Source of the DNA: Butyriboletus loyo | Lineage: Eukaryota; Basidiomycota; Agaricomycetes; Boletales; Boletaceae | DNA: 64,000 nucleotides | Reading direction: 5' to 3' | Assembly (NCBI GenBank): GCA_038093515.1 | Contig: JBBPSI010000005.1 | Location: forward strand, 310,001-374,000 | Part shown: positions 43,962-56,521 of the stretch, one piece after another | Layout of the letters: each line of letters starts with the position of its first letter | Position numbering within the stretch: position 1 is the first letter of the stretch | Notes under the pieces: model-generated | The model's database searches: none | Told to the model about the DNA's origin: nothing | Seen by the model: the letters and a program-made list of their open reading frames with translations, nothing else | Position numbers and translations under genes: made by a program

Positions 43962-46767
43962 ATGTCCGACAAGGTCGTCTTCAAGAAATCCACGTCGCGT
44001 CCAGTCCAGCGCGCGAGGGACGTCGACGTCGACCCCGACAACGGCGAACCATCTACAGCGAACACGCCCATCACCCTCGCGTCGAAGCTCAAGCCAAAGG
44101 CAAAGCGCACACAGCCGAAGTCCCGACTCAGCTTTGGCATCGATGACGAGGTAAGTCTGCTACGGCCCGCTTCGCGTCCGCCCTGATGCATCGCGCGTTA
44201 GGCCACAGAGGAACCCGCATTTCAGATAAAAAAATCTAGTCTCAGCCGCAAACTCAATCTTGGCTCACATCCAGCGTGCGTGCGGACCGACCGACCGTCG
44301 TCTGCGCACACTAACCCTTTGTCTCAAGTTCGCTACCTGCCACATTAGACCAGGCCACTATTAGCACTCGTTCCAATGGCGCACCGGTCTATGATCAGGC
44401 TTACCTCTCAGAGCTCAGAGCTAGCACATACTCCGCTCGACCGCCGACCATCAATGACATTTACGATACGGATGCGGGTGCATTCATGACTGCAGATGAG
44501 AGTGCATTAGAGTTATTAGGATCACCAGGCAACATCAACGCCCCCTGTCGCAGAGTTTCGTGCTAACACTTCTCCAGAGGCCACTGAAACCGTGATTCCT
44601 TCCCAATCAAGGATTGTGGCTGTGAAGGAACGGCGAGAACGTCTGCGCGTCGGTACTGCAGAACAAGAGTACATCTCTTTGTCTGTCACAAAACGAGCCG
44701 ACATCTCTCAAGGTCCTCATCCTGAGAGCCGCTTGATGCGAGAAGAGGATGAAATAGGGGAAGGCGACGACGGTAGGTAAGATTTTCCTTCTTTGACATC
44801 ATTCCTGTTCATTCGTATCCTCCAGAGTTTGCGGAATACACTAGCGCGCAAGAAAGGATCGCGTTAGGGAAAAAGGCGCGCAAGACTGAGGCCACGAAAC
44901 GCAGAGACACCATGAAGGAATTGATATCCGAAGTGTAAGTACCTTCCTCTTTTCTGTGCTTTACTTGACGCCGTACATTAGAGTAGATGAAGATGAAGAA
45001 ACCCTCGAGTGGGAGCGAGAGCAACTGCGGAGAGGGGGTCATGACCCTGCAATGGCCACGGAGCCGAGCCCGGCCAAGCAAATTTACATGGCTGCCCGAA
45101 GTATACCTGTCATTCGTTCTATTGTGCATCTCCTTACACCTGCCCAGTCCCTCCTGCAACTGACATACCTACCCTTGGGTCTGCCATTGAACGATTCCAG
45201 CGATCATTGGCCTCGTTGTCTGATTCCCATGCTTCGAACACTAGCGCCATAACGTCCCTCGCAGAACAGGGTACCGAACTTGATACGCGAGAAACGGAAC
45301 TCCGTTCAATGATTGCTGCTGCAGAGTCGAAAAGAGGCTGGTTCGCGGAATTTAAGGACTGGGTTGAGGGTGTGGCTGCTTTCCTTGATGAAAAGGTCGC
45401 TTTATATTTTTCGGCGTGTAGTAATGCTGACTCGACATTTTCAGTTCCCTAGGCTCGAAAAGCTAGAGGAGGAACATCTTTCGACACTGAAAGAGCGTGC
45501 CGAGATGATCGCGCGGCGGCGCAGTGCCGACGACGAGGACGATCTATCTGTTGTATATGGCCCAGTGCCAAAAGCCTCCGCGGAATTAGGCGCCGATGAA
45601 TTGCGTCGTGTTTTACCCACGTCAAATTCTATCCTACTCAGAAGGGAGCGGCGCACAGCCAGAATGGCAAGACGCACCCGTCGACATACTGCCAAGACGC
45701 CGTCGGATGCTGACGACCGTGAAGAAGGGTATTCAACTGACTCATCTCTGACCCAGTCCGACGCTCTCGATTATCAGCAGGCCCTTGAGGGGCTCGCTGC
45801 GGATGGCAGCGATATCTTATCTGATGTTCGATCTGTTGAATTCAAGGACCCTAACCGTGGCCTTGCAAAATGGTTTGGCGAATGGCGTGCGCGTTACGCT
45901 GACAGCTATGTTGGCGCCTGGGGCGGCCTTGGTCTAGTGGGAACTTGGGAGTTTTGGGTGCGACTTGAACTTTTGGGGTGGAATCCATTCGAAGTATGTT
46001 TGTTCTTACCCTCTGAGATAATCCTGACATCTTGTGGCAGTCGCCAGGGAGTCTGGACCAATTCTCTTGGTATTCGTCTCTATACCAATATTCTCGGCCT
46101 CTAGGTGGGGATGAAACGAGGGATGAACCGGAACTTGGTCCGGACGGCGACATTGTTTCAGCGATGGTTTCCACCGCGGTTGCACCCCGCCTTTGCAAAA
46201 TGCTCGAGGCTGGGGCACTTGACCCCTACTCCGCGGACGATGTTCGGCGAATGATAGATCTAGCCGAACAAGTAGAAGCTTCTATTGGAACAGACAGTAA
46301 TAAGTTTCAGGTGCTGTGTTGTTCGTGGTGACTACAACCTGGTGGATTCCTAACATTATATGAATCTCTAGATGATTTCGAAATCCGTCCACGCCATTTT
46401 TGACAGCGCTACGTCCAACACAAAGGATTTGTTAGCCCCCTTTGTCAAGTTGAATTGTCCCCCCTTTGACCCGGAGGCGGTACATGCCCGACGGCGCTTA
46501 CTTTCTCGAGCCATAAAACTTTTAGAGAACATGCTGCGATGGCGCAAGTATGCTGGTGACAAGCACCCCACCGGAAATCTTTGTGCGCGGCTTGTAAATG
46601 ACTATATACTTCCAATCGCAGAGAGTGGCTGGGAGGTCGGGGGTAAACAAAAAGTCCTCCAGGTAACTAATGAGGTTTCTCTGTCATTCAACGTGATCTG
46701 ATTTTATCTGTAGGTGATAGCCGTCCTACCACGGGAGTTAGCGAGTTCGATAAGAGCAACGTCGTAA
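43962..46767 (+). CDS. GCFC/PAXBP1-type protein (spliceosome disassembly, Ntr2-related)
   Basis: Relative of PAXBP1/GCFC2, which with the DHX15/Prp43 machinery takes part in spliceosome turnover. The ATG at 43962 opens MSDKVVFKKSTSRPVQR. The N-terminal Ntr2-like segment has KPKSRLSFG-like text (PKSRLSFGIDDE), then IKKSSLSRKL, YDQAYLSELRASTYSAR and RLMREEDEIGEGDD. A charged coiled-coil linker follows (ELDTRETELRSMIAAAESKR). The GCFC C-terminal domain then runs from SVEFKDPNRGLAKWFGEWR through WEFWVRLELLGWNPFE, IFDSATSNTKDLLAPFVKL and LLENMLRWRKY to the stop at 46767. About ten exons, several resolved only by frame. Confidence 0.8.
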
Positions 46768-47951
46768 TTGATTATCTTGCCCTCTGAAACATTTGGAGGA
46801 TTTGAGTCAGATGCAGTGTCGCCGCGCACGCCGAGCCTCTACGATGCCAAATACGATGATAATTTGGTTCAGCCGTCCCCCACATTATCACCGCTGGCCG
46901 CTCGGGAGATAAATATGAAGCTTTAAATGACCACTCATGACTTCTTTCCTTGGGCATTCCGTATGGGATTCCGCATGGGTGGTTCGTTCCGCTGTCAGAC
47001 ACCCTAATTAGGATTTCTTCCTTTCAGAGTCTCCGTAATGTGTCTTACGCTTCGCTACCCTAGTTGAAACATTATTTTCACACTCATTGATTAAATTCAA
47101 CAACTGTACGGTCGGTCGAGGACGTTTTTGGCGTCCTTGGCATGAATTACATGAGTGCTGATTGGTTGGCCACTTTACAAATAAGGGTCTCATGAAAGTA
47201 AACGATCGAGGTGAAGCGAGCTGTCATTGGTCAGCGTAACGTTGTTCTTGTTTCTGTATTTTTTTTTTCTCTGAAGGGACTGGTTTCACGACAGCGGAGG
47301 CTGTTTTACGGGTAGGGTCGGGTTGGGTGTTGGTTGGGCAAGGAAGCCTTCGACTCGTCCGTTGTACGTCACATGTTGTTTTAGCAACAGCAGACTGTAA
47401 TGAAATCTGATGGGCATGACCGCAAAAAGTCGGGAAAACTCCGTCGTTCTATTAGTACTATTCCAGGCCCGGTGTCCGTTATCGCAACCAACCATGAGAT
47501 GCGCATCTGCACAACCCGTCCAAACTTCGAACAAAGCTCCAGCGAACCGGTTCGTCTCCTTCTCGTCAGCGGTCCTCGCCTTAGCTGAATGGGGATCAGC
47601 TTGGTGCAGTAATCTTTGCCGATTACGCAGATCGCTCGGTTCACCCCAGCGCTCGCCGTGATTAATACGCCATGCACCACCCGTGTGTCATCCTTTTACT
47701 TGTTCAGTGACGAGTTTTGTCAACCCTCCAAGTTAAAAAAAAAGTAAACTCTTCGATTGGTCAACGCAACTGTACGTCTGCGGATCGCCCGCTCGCCTGT
47801 TGGATTAATCATTTACCATTCTTTCGGTGGACAGTACCGAGTGGCTATGGGACCATCGGTATATTGGGCGACTTTCTGCCTATAAAAGACGATCGAGCGA
47901 GCCTTCAAGTTTTCAGTGTCCTAACCCCCCCTTCCCTCCATTCCTTTTCGC
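46768..47951. other. Intergenic region upstream of the aquaporin gene
   Basis: 1.18 kb without a supported gene. Contains short poly-A/T runs and a polypyrimidine-rich stretch just before 47952 (CCCCCCCTTCCCTCC and onward), consistent with a promoter. I see no repeats or RNA genes. Confidence 0.4.
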
Positions 47952-49364
47952 ATGTCTGAAATCGCTGAGAAGCCCGCAGCACGCCTCTCCGAGACATCGA
48001 GCACATATACTCGCCAGCACGACCCCAATGCAGAACATTGCATTGCCTTTGCAGACTGTGAACACTGTACACGGTATCCTAACCGTTGGTCAAGGATCAG
48101 GTTGGTCAGGCTTTTGATATCTCTTGATTCTCTTCATACCTCCCACTAGGGAATACATACGAGAGCCAGCTGCTGAGTTCCTTGGAACTATGATCCTCGT
48201 CATCTTCGGTTGCGGTGGTGATTGTCAAGTCGTACTATCATCCAACCCCGCCGTCTCCTCTAGTCCCAAAGGGGTCAGTCTTGAGAACCATTGGCGGTCC
48301 GCTCAACGTTGACATCTTGGTGATAGGGTTATCTCTCTCTTAACCTGGGTTGGGCTATCGGTAGGAGGTTTTACTACTACGTACGTCACGACTGCGTCTC
48401 AGATATCCGACAGGTGTGGCTATGGGCGTATGGGCCTCCTGTGGAATTTCTGGCGGTCACATTAACCCAGCGGTATGTCGCGTTGTACCCACTACATTGT
48501 CATGCACTTATTTCTTACTAGGTCACTCTTGCCATGGCGTCTTTCCGCAACTTCCCCTGGAAGAAAGTCCCCTTCTACATCATAGCCCAACTCCTTGGAG
48601 GTATTTGTGGTGCTGGTATTGTTTACGCCAACTACTACCATGCCATCAACCTCTACGAAGGTGGGGCAGGCATCCGTACTATCTCTGGCACCGGCGACCT
48701 GTTTGGGACGTATGCGGTGTGTGCTACAACTCCTCGGTCGATAATTTGGGCTAATAATAATTGAAGGCGGACTACATGACTTCTGTTTCCTCCTTCTTTG
48801 CCGAGGTTAGTTTCACTTTGATTTATTTATCTTACACGAGTTCACACATCTCTAGTTTCTGGGGGCCGCCATGTTGATTATTGCGATCTTTTCTGTAACG
48901 GATAAGCGGAATTCCCCACCTCCACGAGGTCTCATCCCTCTGGTACTCTTCTTCACTATCCTTGGCATAGGACTCGGCCTCGGCATGGAAACAGGATATG
49001 CAGTCAACCCTGCCCGTGACCTTGGTCCGCGCATTTTGACAGCCATGGTCGGCTATGGAAAAGCTGGTATGCATCTTATGCTTCACATTAACAGGAGGTT
49101 TCATCCTCTCCAGTTTTTGACTTTAGGAATCAATATTGGATCTGGTGCCCAGTACTCGGTCCGATTTTGGGTATGCAATTCGGAGCGTTGCTCTACGACA
49201 CCCTCATCTACACCGGTTCTGACAGCATCGTCAATAAACCGTATGTGTTAAAAGGTTATGTTGCAATTCTCTCATCTATTTTTTTCAGGGACCTGGAAGC
49301 CGAAAGGAGGCACCTCGATGGCTGTGCTCAACACAGAGCCGCCGTACGGGTTGAGGTAGTTTAA
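47952..49364 (+). CDS. Aquaglyceroporin (MIP family)
   Basis: Plasma-membrane channel for glycerol and/or water, with ten exons joined by short introns. After a polar N-terminus ([20 protein letters not shown]) come helix 1 ([20 protein letters not shown]), the first pore motif [55 protein letters not shown] and [19 protein letters not shown]. The second motif, [14 protein letters not shown], has the Asp after NPAR typical of glycerol-conducting members. Then [20 protein letters not shown] and a charged C-terminal tail. All junctions examined keep phase. Followed downstream by a decayed copy in the same orientation. Confidence 0.92.
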
Positions 49365-50019
49365 TTTTGTTTTCCCAAAAGTCTGGATCATGTTGTACTC
49401 TGTCTCTATCATGATACTCAGGTAGTACCACATCATTAAGTATGCTTGTTCTCGATGGGTGATGTATCTGCCACGTCGAATGGCAAGCTCCTAGAATGCT
49501 AATTGGCTAGTCTGTACTGTCAACTAGGTCAACCCGACCGAGTTGAGCTTGCCAGCGACTTTCTCAAATCCGAATTACTATCAGTACTTTTCGCCGCCCA
49601 TCAACTCTCCTATACCAAGCTGGCAGATGCCCTGTAAAATCAGGAATATGACCTAGTTCCGATGGAATCACCGAGAGGGTGATCAGGTTGTTCGCCGATC
49701 AACGGCTTGGGCAGCTTTGAGCTTCTGTCAGTACATGTGGAGCCGTTGGTCATCCTTCAACTAATATCATGTTCAACCTACAGGCAGGTGAAAACGTCAG
49801 CTGATCAGGATTGAGCTCGGTCATGTGTGCGGCCATCCCATCCAATCTCCAGTCTTTTATTCTAATAAGCTCGATGCCAACACATGGACCAAAAAGCCTG
49901 ATTTCAACTGGCTATGAGGCCTTGTCATCCATCATGTTGGTGAATCTTGCTGCCTACGCAGGTATCAGCGCTACTGCAATGTCCCACAACGTTACCAAGT
50001 ATATCGGCTGGGGAACGGG
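49365..50019. other. Intergenic region between aquaporin gene and its dead copy
   Basis: About 650 bp with no supported coding sequence. By its position it would include the downstream flank of the intact gene and the former promoter of the decayed copy. Confidence 0.35.
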
Positions 50020-51215
50020 TGCACGCAAGTCCACACTGAGACCTCGAACACGACCCCTGTGGACGAGTGTGGCTGTTGCACCCCTCCATTCAACAGATGG
50101 TCACGAATAAGGTGAAGCATTGCGGTTGACTTTCCTTACTCCTTCCCTGACCAGGCTCTAGGTATATGTTCCGAGAGCCCTTCGCAGAGTTCCTTGGAAC
50201 TTTGATCTTGGTCTTATTCGGGAACAGCGTCGATTGCCAGGTTTTCCTTTCGATGGATCCTGATATCGTGTCCAGGACCAGAGGGGAATAGCTGTTTCGT
50301 TGAATGATGGTCCGGAGGTTTGACATTGTTTCCAAGAACTTCCTTTCTCTCAACTTTGGCTGGGCGGGAGGTCAGTAGTTCCATGCGTTCGACACATCGA
50401 GCCAATCACTATTGTCTTTTAGGTGTTGGAACATGAGTATCCGTTGGTGTATCAGGGGGGCATATAAATCCTGCTGTAACAAGTCAACTTGCACGGCACT
50501 GATCATGCTCTGATTTGATGCCAGGTCACCATTGCTTTACCTGCCCTTCGAGGATTCCGATCTACATTCTTGCACAACTTCTATGAGTCATATGTGGCCC
50601 AGTCATTAGATACGCGAATTACTTTCATTCCATCAACGTTGTGGAGGATGGTCCCTTTATCAGAACCATCCCGGCCTATTTGCAACCTACTTTGTGCGAG
50701 TTGCATCATGACGAGTGCAGGGGATCGATGGCTAACACAGTCCCACCCAACAGCTCAGTATTCTCAGTCCAGTATCATATTTCTTCTCCGAGGCATTGTT
50801 TCTGCTATGAAGGTGTCCTTTGACGTTTACAATGCAACAAGTTCGTGACGTCTGCTGTACTCATGATTAGTGCGCTTACTGTAACGGATAAGCGAAACCC
50901 TGCCCGCCGGTTTGCTATCATTGTTTATTCTCGTCCTTGGTATCGGTGCTGCGATAGGAATGAACGCGGGTTATGCATCGAATCCTGCACGAGACCTAGG
51001 TCCACGGATTCTCACAGCTATGGTGGGATACGGACGTGCAGGCAAGTACTGCGGAACCGAGCAAGCGTAGAGGGTACTTGTTCCTTCTGAAACTTTTGCT
51101 TTCAGTCTCTGATTATCGGAACCAATACTGGATATGGTGCCCAGTGTTCGGTGTCTTGACATACGATTTCTCAATCTACGTAACGGGCGGTGATAGTATT
51201 GTCAATAAACCGTGG
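50020..51215 (+). pseudogene. Decayed tandem copy of the aquaglyceroporin
   Basis: Pieces parallel the intact gene exon by exon: CGCCTPPFNRWSRIR, FREPFAEFLGTLILVLFGNS (then a stop at 50289), [19 protein letters not shown] with frame breaks around it, [12 protein letters not shown], and [19 protein letters not shown] with MVGYGRA, then GDSIVNKP at the end. The middle exon after the first pore motif is scrambled and several splice sites are lost. The best-kept exon still has the NPARD motif. Local duplication followed by loss of function. Confidence 0.85.
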
Positions 51216-51616
51216 CCCGTGGGTGCTATACCACCCCCTGACTCGAGTACCACGACATGTACAGAGACGCACGAGCCATCAAGTGACATGTTGATGCGCG
51301 AGCGCAGCAGCGGGAAAACTTCACTGTTACTACATATGATGCTTGAAACCCGCCATGCAATTTCTGATAACATACCATGAAATATAACTCATCGGACAAA
51401 CTTGGCCGTAGCTTTGAATAGCACAATAATAAATACATCAGCGGTAGGGTCACCCCCGGTGGCAAGTGCATCTGTGAGCTACGCGTTCTAAAGAAACAAG
51501 GTACATACTACACTCCAAAGTCCCATGAACCACATAATTTCGTTCACTGAATGTCAGGTACACAGCAAAATAAAAACAGAACCACCTATCCGGCAGATGG
51601 TGCTTCTTTGGAATGG

Positions 51617-53346
51617 CTACCACTGTCGCACCAGTCGACCGGCCGCCCAGACAAGAGCGCAACCACATATCGGTATTAGAATGACCCAAATGACAAAGTC
51701 CCATAACAAGCGCTTGCCAAGTCGACTACGCTGGAGGAGCCGTTCCTTGCGTTGAAGAAGCGGATCACGAGATGGAGATGGCGAGAGTTCTGAATGAGAG
51801 GGACGCGGAGTGCTCGGAACCGACGATGGTGCATGGGGAACGACAATCGAAAGAGGGCGACGGAAATAATGGATAGCGATGTGTGCCAAGGCTAGGGAAA
51901 CATAACCATGGACTTGGTTCTCTGTCTACTGAAGCAAAAAGAGAACATACCTGGCAGCAGGAACGTCCCGAAAACAGCTAAAAATAACGTGACATCATCG
52001 AGAATACTTGAAATGGTTGGTGGGACTAGGCTGAGCGCGAGAATACCAACGACGATGACGGATAATGCCACATTAGTACGGATGAAGCAGTACAGCACTC
52101 CATGTAACGGGAGTGAGATTATTGACACGACAATGGATGGGATAGACAAAACAAGGGTAGCAATGCGCAAGCCGAGTATGAGGTCATTTGGCGTAGCCGT
52201 CGAAGCCTTTCGTGGCAAGTCAGCCCACGCTAGCTCGTCTATCGTTCCACTTACCGGAGTGCGAGGGGATGCAACACTGATCACGAGAGGAAGCATGAGC
52301 AGCGCCGCTAGGATGGCCGTGAACGTGTTCAATCGCTGAAATGAAGTCGCCCTTGCATTCTTGGACGCAGGGGGAGTTGATGGAGTCCCCGCTATCAAAG
52401 AGGCAGACAGAGGGACCGTCATGGCAGTGGTGCATGCGAAGGCAAAACTACCTGCGAAAGAATGACGAATGAGAAGGCGTGTGCGGAAATCAACGTGCAC
52501 TACGAACTGATTTCATTCCACAACACTCCTCGTCGGTACGAGTTCAAATTTGGTAACGAAAGTTCGTTCACGGCATAGGAACGAGATACCGCGACTAACC
52601 ATGCCAGATACGAAACTATCGAGAGACCGGTTGTGTACACGATGGGCTTGGAGGCCAGAGACTTGGAGAGAGAGAGAACGAATACCAGAATAGATAATAT
52701 GGTTGAGATATTGAGGCGGGAGCGGAATGGAATCGATTCCGGGACTTGGAGGAGAAGCGCAGAGTCTACAGAATCTATTTGCAAGCAGAATCAGAAAAAG
52801 CGGGACATGATTTAGTAGCAAAAACCGACCCCGTAAATACATTGCAGCCAATAAAAGCCTGAATAAACCGCTGATGATGGTCAAGGTAAAGCGTGCCAAA
52901 CCATACTTGCGGACCCTACGGCGACGCCGTGCAAATGTATGAATGAGTATGTCCTCTGTGGATGACTTGCGCAGATAACGACCTAGAAGAAACCAGATTT
53001 GACGACAGAAGGCAGAGAGGGATGCAGCAAGAATGAGGCCAGCGAGGCTGTATGGAAGCGAAGTGTCTCCAATATCGGAAGCGTATATGGCACCAAGCCT
53101 GAGATAAGGGGACAACAGATATAAGAACACGACCGAAGGTGAAAGCGGTGGTATGGGTAGTTGGTTGATTCCCGGTTGTGAATCATCGTCTTCATTTTCG
53201 TCTTCATCATCAGTAGTGTATTCCTCGAGTGGGTCGCGAGTATCGGCGTTGGGGAGAAGTATGAGACGTGAAGTCGAGCCTGTAGCCAAGGTAGGCGAGC
53301 TGGGAACGGAGTCGACGCTGGACCGAGAACTAAGAGCAGACGACAT
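51617..53346 (-). CDS. Polytopic membrane protein, possibly amino-acid-transporter-like (AAAP)
   Basis: Roughly ten hydrophobic segments follow an acidic, Ser-rich N-terminus (MSSALSSRSSVDSVPSSP, then YTTDDEDENEDDDS). Blocks include SPYLRLGAIYASDIGDTSLP, SIVSYLAWLVAV, FACTTAMTVPLSASLIAGTP and FLAVFGTFLLPGMFSFC. The last of these resembles the terminal helices of AAAP/SLC38 carriers, which is the basis of the tentative family call. A Ser/Pro-rich linker precedes the final helix (LLWDFVIWVILIPICGCAL). Two overlapping frames between about 52580 and 52810 are both open, so one intron border there is unresolved. Divergent from the homeodomain gene. Confidence 0.55.
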
Positions 53347-53434
53347 TGGGGGAGGTCAAGGGCAGCAGGACGCAGCGCTCAACCTTGAGCTAGTGTGCTG
53401 TACCACCGTGCGACTTCTCATGTTATCCGCTACC
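53347..53434. promoter_or_regulatory. Short bidirectional promoter, membrane protein / homeodomain gene
   Basis: Fewer than 90 bp separate the divergent ATGs (53346 minus; 53435, or 53420, plus). No recognised operator; noted because both genes must share regulatory DNA. Confidence 0.4.
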
Positions 53435-54309
53435 ATGGACCACACGCAGAAAAGGCGGCCGACTATCGCCAAAGAATGGCAACTGGCCGTCCTTAGGAAG
53501 CTCCAATCAGAGTCGAGCAACCCCACAGAAGGACAACGCTCGGCGGCGGCGGCGGAAACTGGCCTGTATGTAGTGCACAAGACAGCCTTCGCCGTCGTGC
53601 AAGCTTTCACTCCTTTTCTAGAGACAAAAAGTGGGTCAAGAACTGGTTTACACGCCAACGATCAAAGGTTGCCGCTCGTAACAGAAAAGGACAGCTGGCG
53701 ACCATCCGAGATCACTCTGCGACCGCCCCAACGTTCAAGTTGCAGCCGTGCCATCCTCCCGCACTTCCCGATGGTCTTCCATCTCGCAGATCGGTGTCAA
53801 CGCCAACCGATCCTGGACTGTATCTCCCCACGAGTTCTCGTCAACCATCTCCTCCAGGCCTTGAATCTCGTTCGCCCCGCCCATCTCGATCGACTGTGAA
53901 TGCCCAGGCGACACCTCCTTCATACCGAAGCATCTCTGCTCCTACGTATCTGAATAACCCACCTCAAAACCTAACGCTGGTTCCGTACAGCACTCCGATA
54001 CCCACGTATTCCAGGGATCCACTCTGCAACCGTTACCCCGACTTTTCTCAATTCTTTCGCCCCCAAGTATACGAGCGATTCCGCAGCCCCGAGTTTTTGG
54101 CACCGATCGACAATCATAACCACCTTATCCAACATTTAGTCAACCCAAACATGGATTCGCACGCTCCTATGCATTTCCAGGGTTTGTTTAACTTGCTGGA
54201 TCCCCTCCACCTTGGCGCCCTTCCTATACATCAAAGTTTTTCAGCGAACATACGATCTTGTCCCGTCGCGTTTTCCATGAGGCTTATGGATCTTTTGGTC
54301 CACACTTGA
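53435..54309 (+). CDS. Homeodomain-like transcription factor
   Basis: Exons 53435-53565 and 53622-54309 sum to 819 nt (272 aa); an in-frame ATG at 53420 would add five residues. The homeodomain occupies about residues 5-60: KRRPTIAKEWQLAVLRKLQ (helix 1 region), a helix-2 region ending AAAETGLDKK, and recognition helix WVKNWFTRQRSKVAARN. The hallmark WFxNxR reads WFTRQR, so the nearly invariant DNA-contacting Asn51 is Arg here. The C-terminal two thirds are Pro/Ser-rich and disordered, with a YRSISAPTYLNNPPQNLT-like stretch and no further domain. Nuclear regulator by class; targets unknown. Confidence 0.75.
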
Positions 54310-54425
54310 CTCATACGATCCTCCCTCAGAGTTGGGAGATTGCATTTGAAACTCAGTGGTTGTGTTCTTTTTCTTGTGTTGTTCCGTAAACCTGTATTGT
54401 ATCTGACGAGGTAACAATGCATTTT

Positions 54426-56262
54426 TTACCCGCCACAACTTCCATCATGTATCCTAATTCCCGAGCGATGACCCAGGCTATACTTGTACAACTCAGCCCC
54501 AGATGCAGCCCAAAGGGACATTCCCTCCCTCTCCTCGGTGACTTGCAGCGCTGCAATATGGTGCTTGAACGATCTCTCAAACGCTGTTTGATTGATCGAA
54601 CCCGTTCCTCTTGGATGAAGGGCCAGGCCTCCCGTGATTAGGGACCAAAGTCGAATCCTATTGTCTTGGCCGGCGGCAAACATAAATTTCTCGTATGGAT
54701 CAGTTACTAGCGGCTAAAAAGAATGGTTCGTCTAGAACGAAATTCCAGGTGAAACCCTGACAATAACTGACCAATCTAATGGTGTACGAGTTGACGTTAC
54801 CGGTGAAAGTCATCAGTGGTGTCCGAATGGGAAAACGTAAATCAAATGTTGATATCTGATTCGAATGCCATCAGCGGCTTCACTGCACCAAGAAACTGAA
54901 ACACTTACGCCACCATCAATGAAGCTTACAAGAAGTGAGTAGTCATGTAGGTGCTTAAGGCCTGTAATCGAACTCGTGCGATCGGATACGCTATCGAAGA
55001 GAGGATGATGTTTTGATCTCTGTATACGCGTGTCAAATCGGAGGATGCCACCACTACGGAGGCCCGTGTAAAGAGCGTTCTGTGAGACGGTCAGACACGA
55101 TGAAAGGTAAAGGGAGGGCAGACTTGGACCTCGCGCTGAGCGAGTGCAAGAACATCACTTTGGGTGTAAAAGTGTTCTAAGGATGCGCCAACCGCGATAT
55201 CTTCAATCACCACAGCTTGTTTGTTGGCTCCTGGTTCTGAAGTCAGTGAAATGGTGCGAAGAACGAAATTCTAATTACCGAGAACAAGACGGGATCCCTG
55301 TAGATCTGTGGCCCAAACGTCGTGCACTATGCGGTTGTCGATCCTCGAGATGTGAATGCTGGGTTCGGTAAACTGTGAGTAACGCAGTACCGAATAAAGA
55401 GAAAAGGGACGGAACCCACTCTTGATCTACGGGGGAATCCAGGGGTATATATAAAATTCTACATTCTGGACCGAAAGAAGTAGCACTAGCCCAGTCATAC
55501 CTTAGTCCGAGGATGGATCAGGGAATAGATGACCGACACGCATGCTTTGCCAGATACAGCAATGGAGGATATCTGCAGCGATACTGAGAGGATGACAGAG
55601 GGTGGGACTCAAGTATTGACGTGCCTCGGAGGAGAGATAGAATTGGCGTTGCCATCCATCAATGGTATCCATCTGTTCATGATCGTTTTCGACAATGGAC
55701 GAGTAGAACCATCCGCTCGTATCTCCAACGAAGCTCAATATGCGTCCGCTGTGACGGACGGTCTTGTCTCACAGTGTTAATAAACCAAAATTCCGAAAAT
55801 TCTGCTCAGACACATCGAAGCGCACCTGGAAGGCAGATAGAAACCCTCCAGGAGGGATGATTGATCGTGTGACCTTGTCAGTCAGTAAAATCTGCGACGA
55901 TTGTATTTGGCTACAGATAACGGATATAGTTAGTTATGGTCGGTTTCATGCAAAGGTGCAACCGACTGGATCAGAGCGTTCTTGTGTGCAGTCCAAAGTA
56001 CTGAACGGAGATCTGAAAGAGCATGATATGGAGTCAATAGACTGCGGCGCCGTTTAATCGCAATGGATCCCGGGGCGGGGAGGACTGGTTGGTTCTGCTG
56101 CGAAGAGGGAGTGGCGATGGGTTGGGAGGGGAGGGGGAAGTAGCGTTGTCTGACGTTGTCCCAATACAAGCCGGGGAGTTCGCGAGGCATGTCGACGTTC
56201 CGAGTCAAGTTGGAGGAGCGTTTACGTTTCATGAACGTGGACACGTTGGCCGCTGCTCCCAT
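54426..56262 (-). CDS. WD40-repeat protein, DCAF4-like
   Basis: Probable beta-propeller substrate receptor of a CUL4-DDB1-type ubiquitin ligase. The ATG at 56262 (MGAAANVSTFMKRKRSS) is followed by the DCAF4-type N-terminal motif ELPGLYWDNVRQRYFPL. A basic linker follows (IAIKRRRSLLTPYHAL), then propeller blades across many short introns. The last blade reads FAAGQDNRIRLWSLITGG, followed by VTEEREGMSLWAASGAELYK-like text, and the protein ends at 54426. Internal exon borders (about 54700-55500) were not resolved individually. Convergent with the homeodomain gene; 116 bp between stop codons. Confidence 0.65.
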
Positions 56263-56521
56263 CTCAGCGCTTACCACCCTACATGTTTCGCGAAACCACA
56301 AATCAGCCCTGTCGTGATGGAAAGATGACAACCGCTGGCTGTGTTCAAGGACCTGGCCTCAAGCAGGACACCGTCGTTGCCATCGTCTTTGGCGAGTCGT
56401 TTGCCGTGGACGATCCTCGCAAGGACTCGCACTGCCAGGTGAGGGTGGTCTGACCACTCTCTCACGTTACAGACTCATCCCTCTCTCATAGACATCTTGT
56501 CCTTTCTCACTCTCTTTAACA

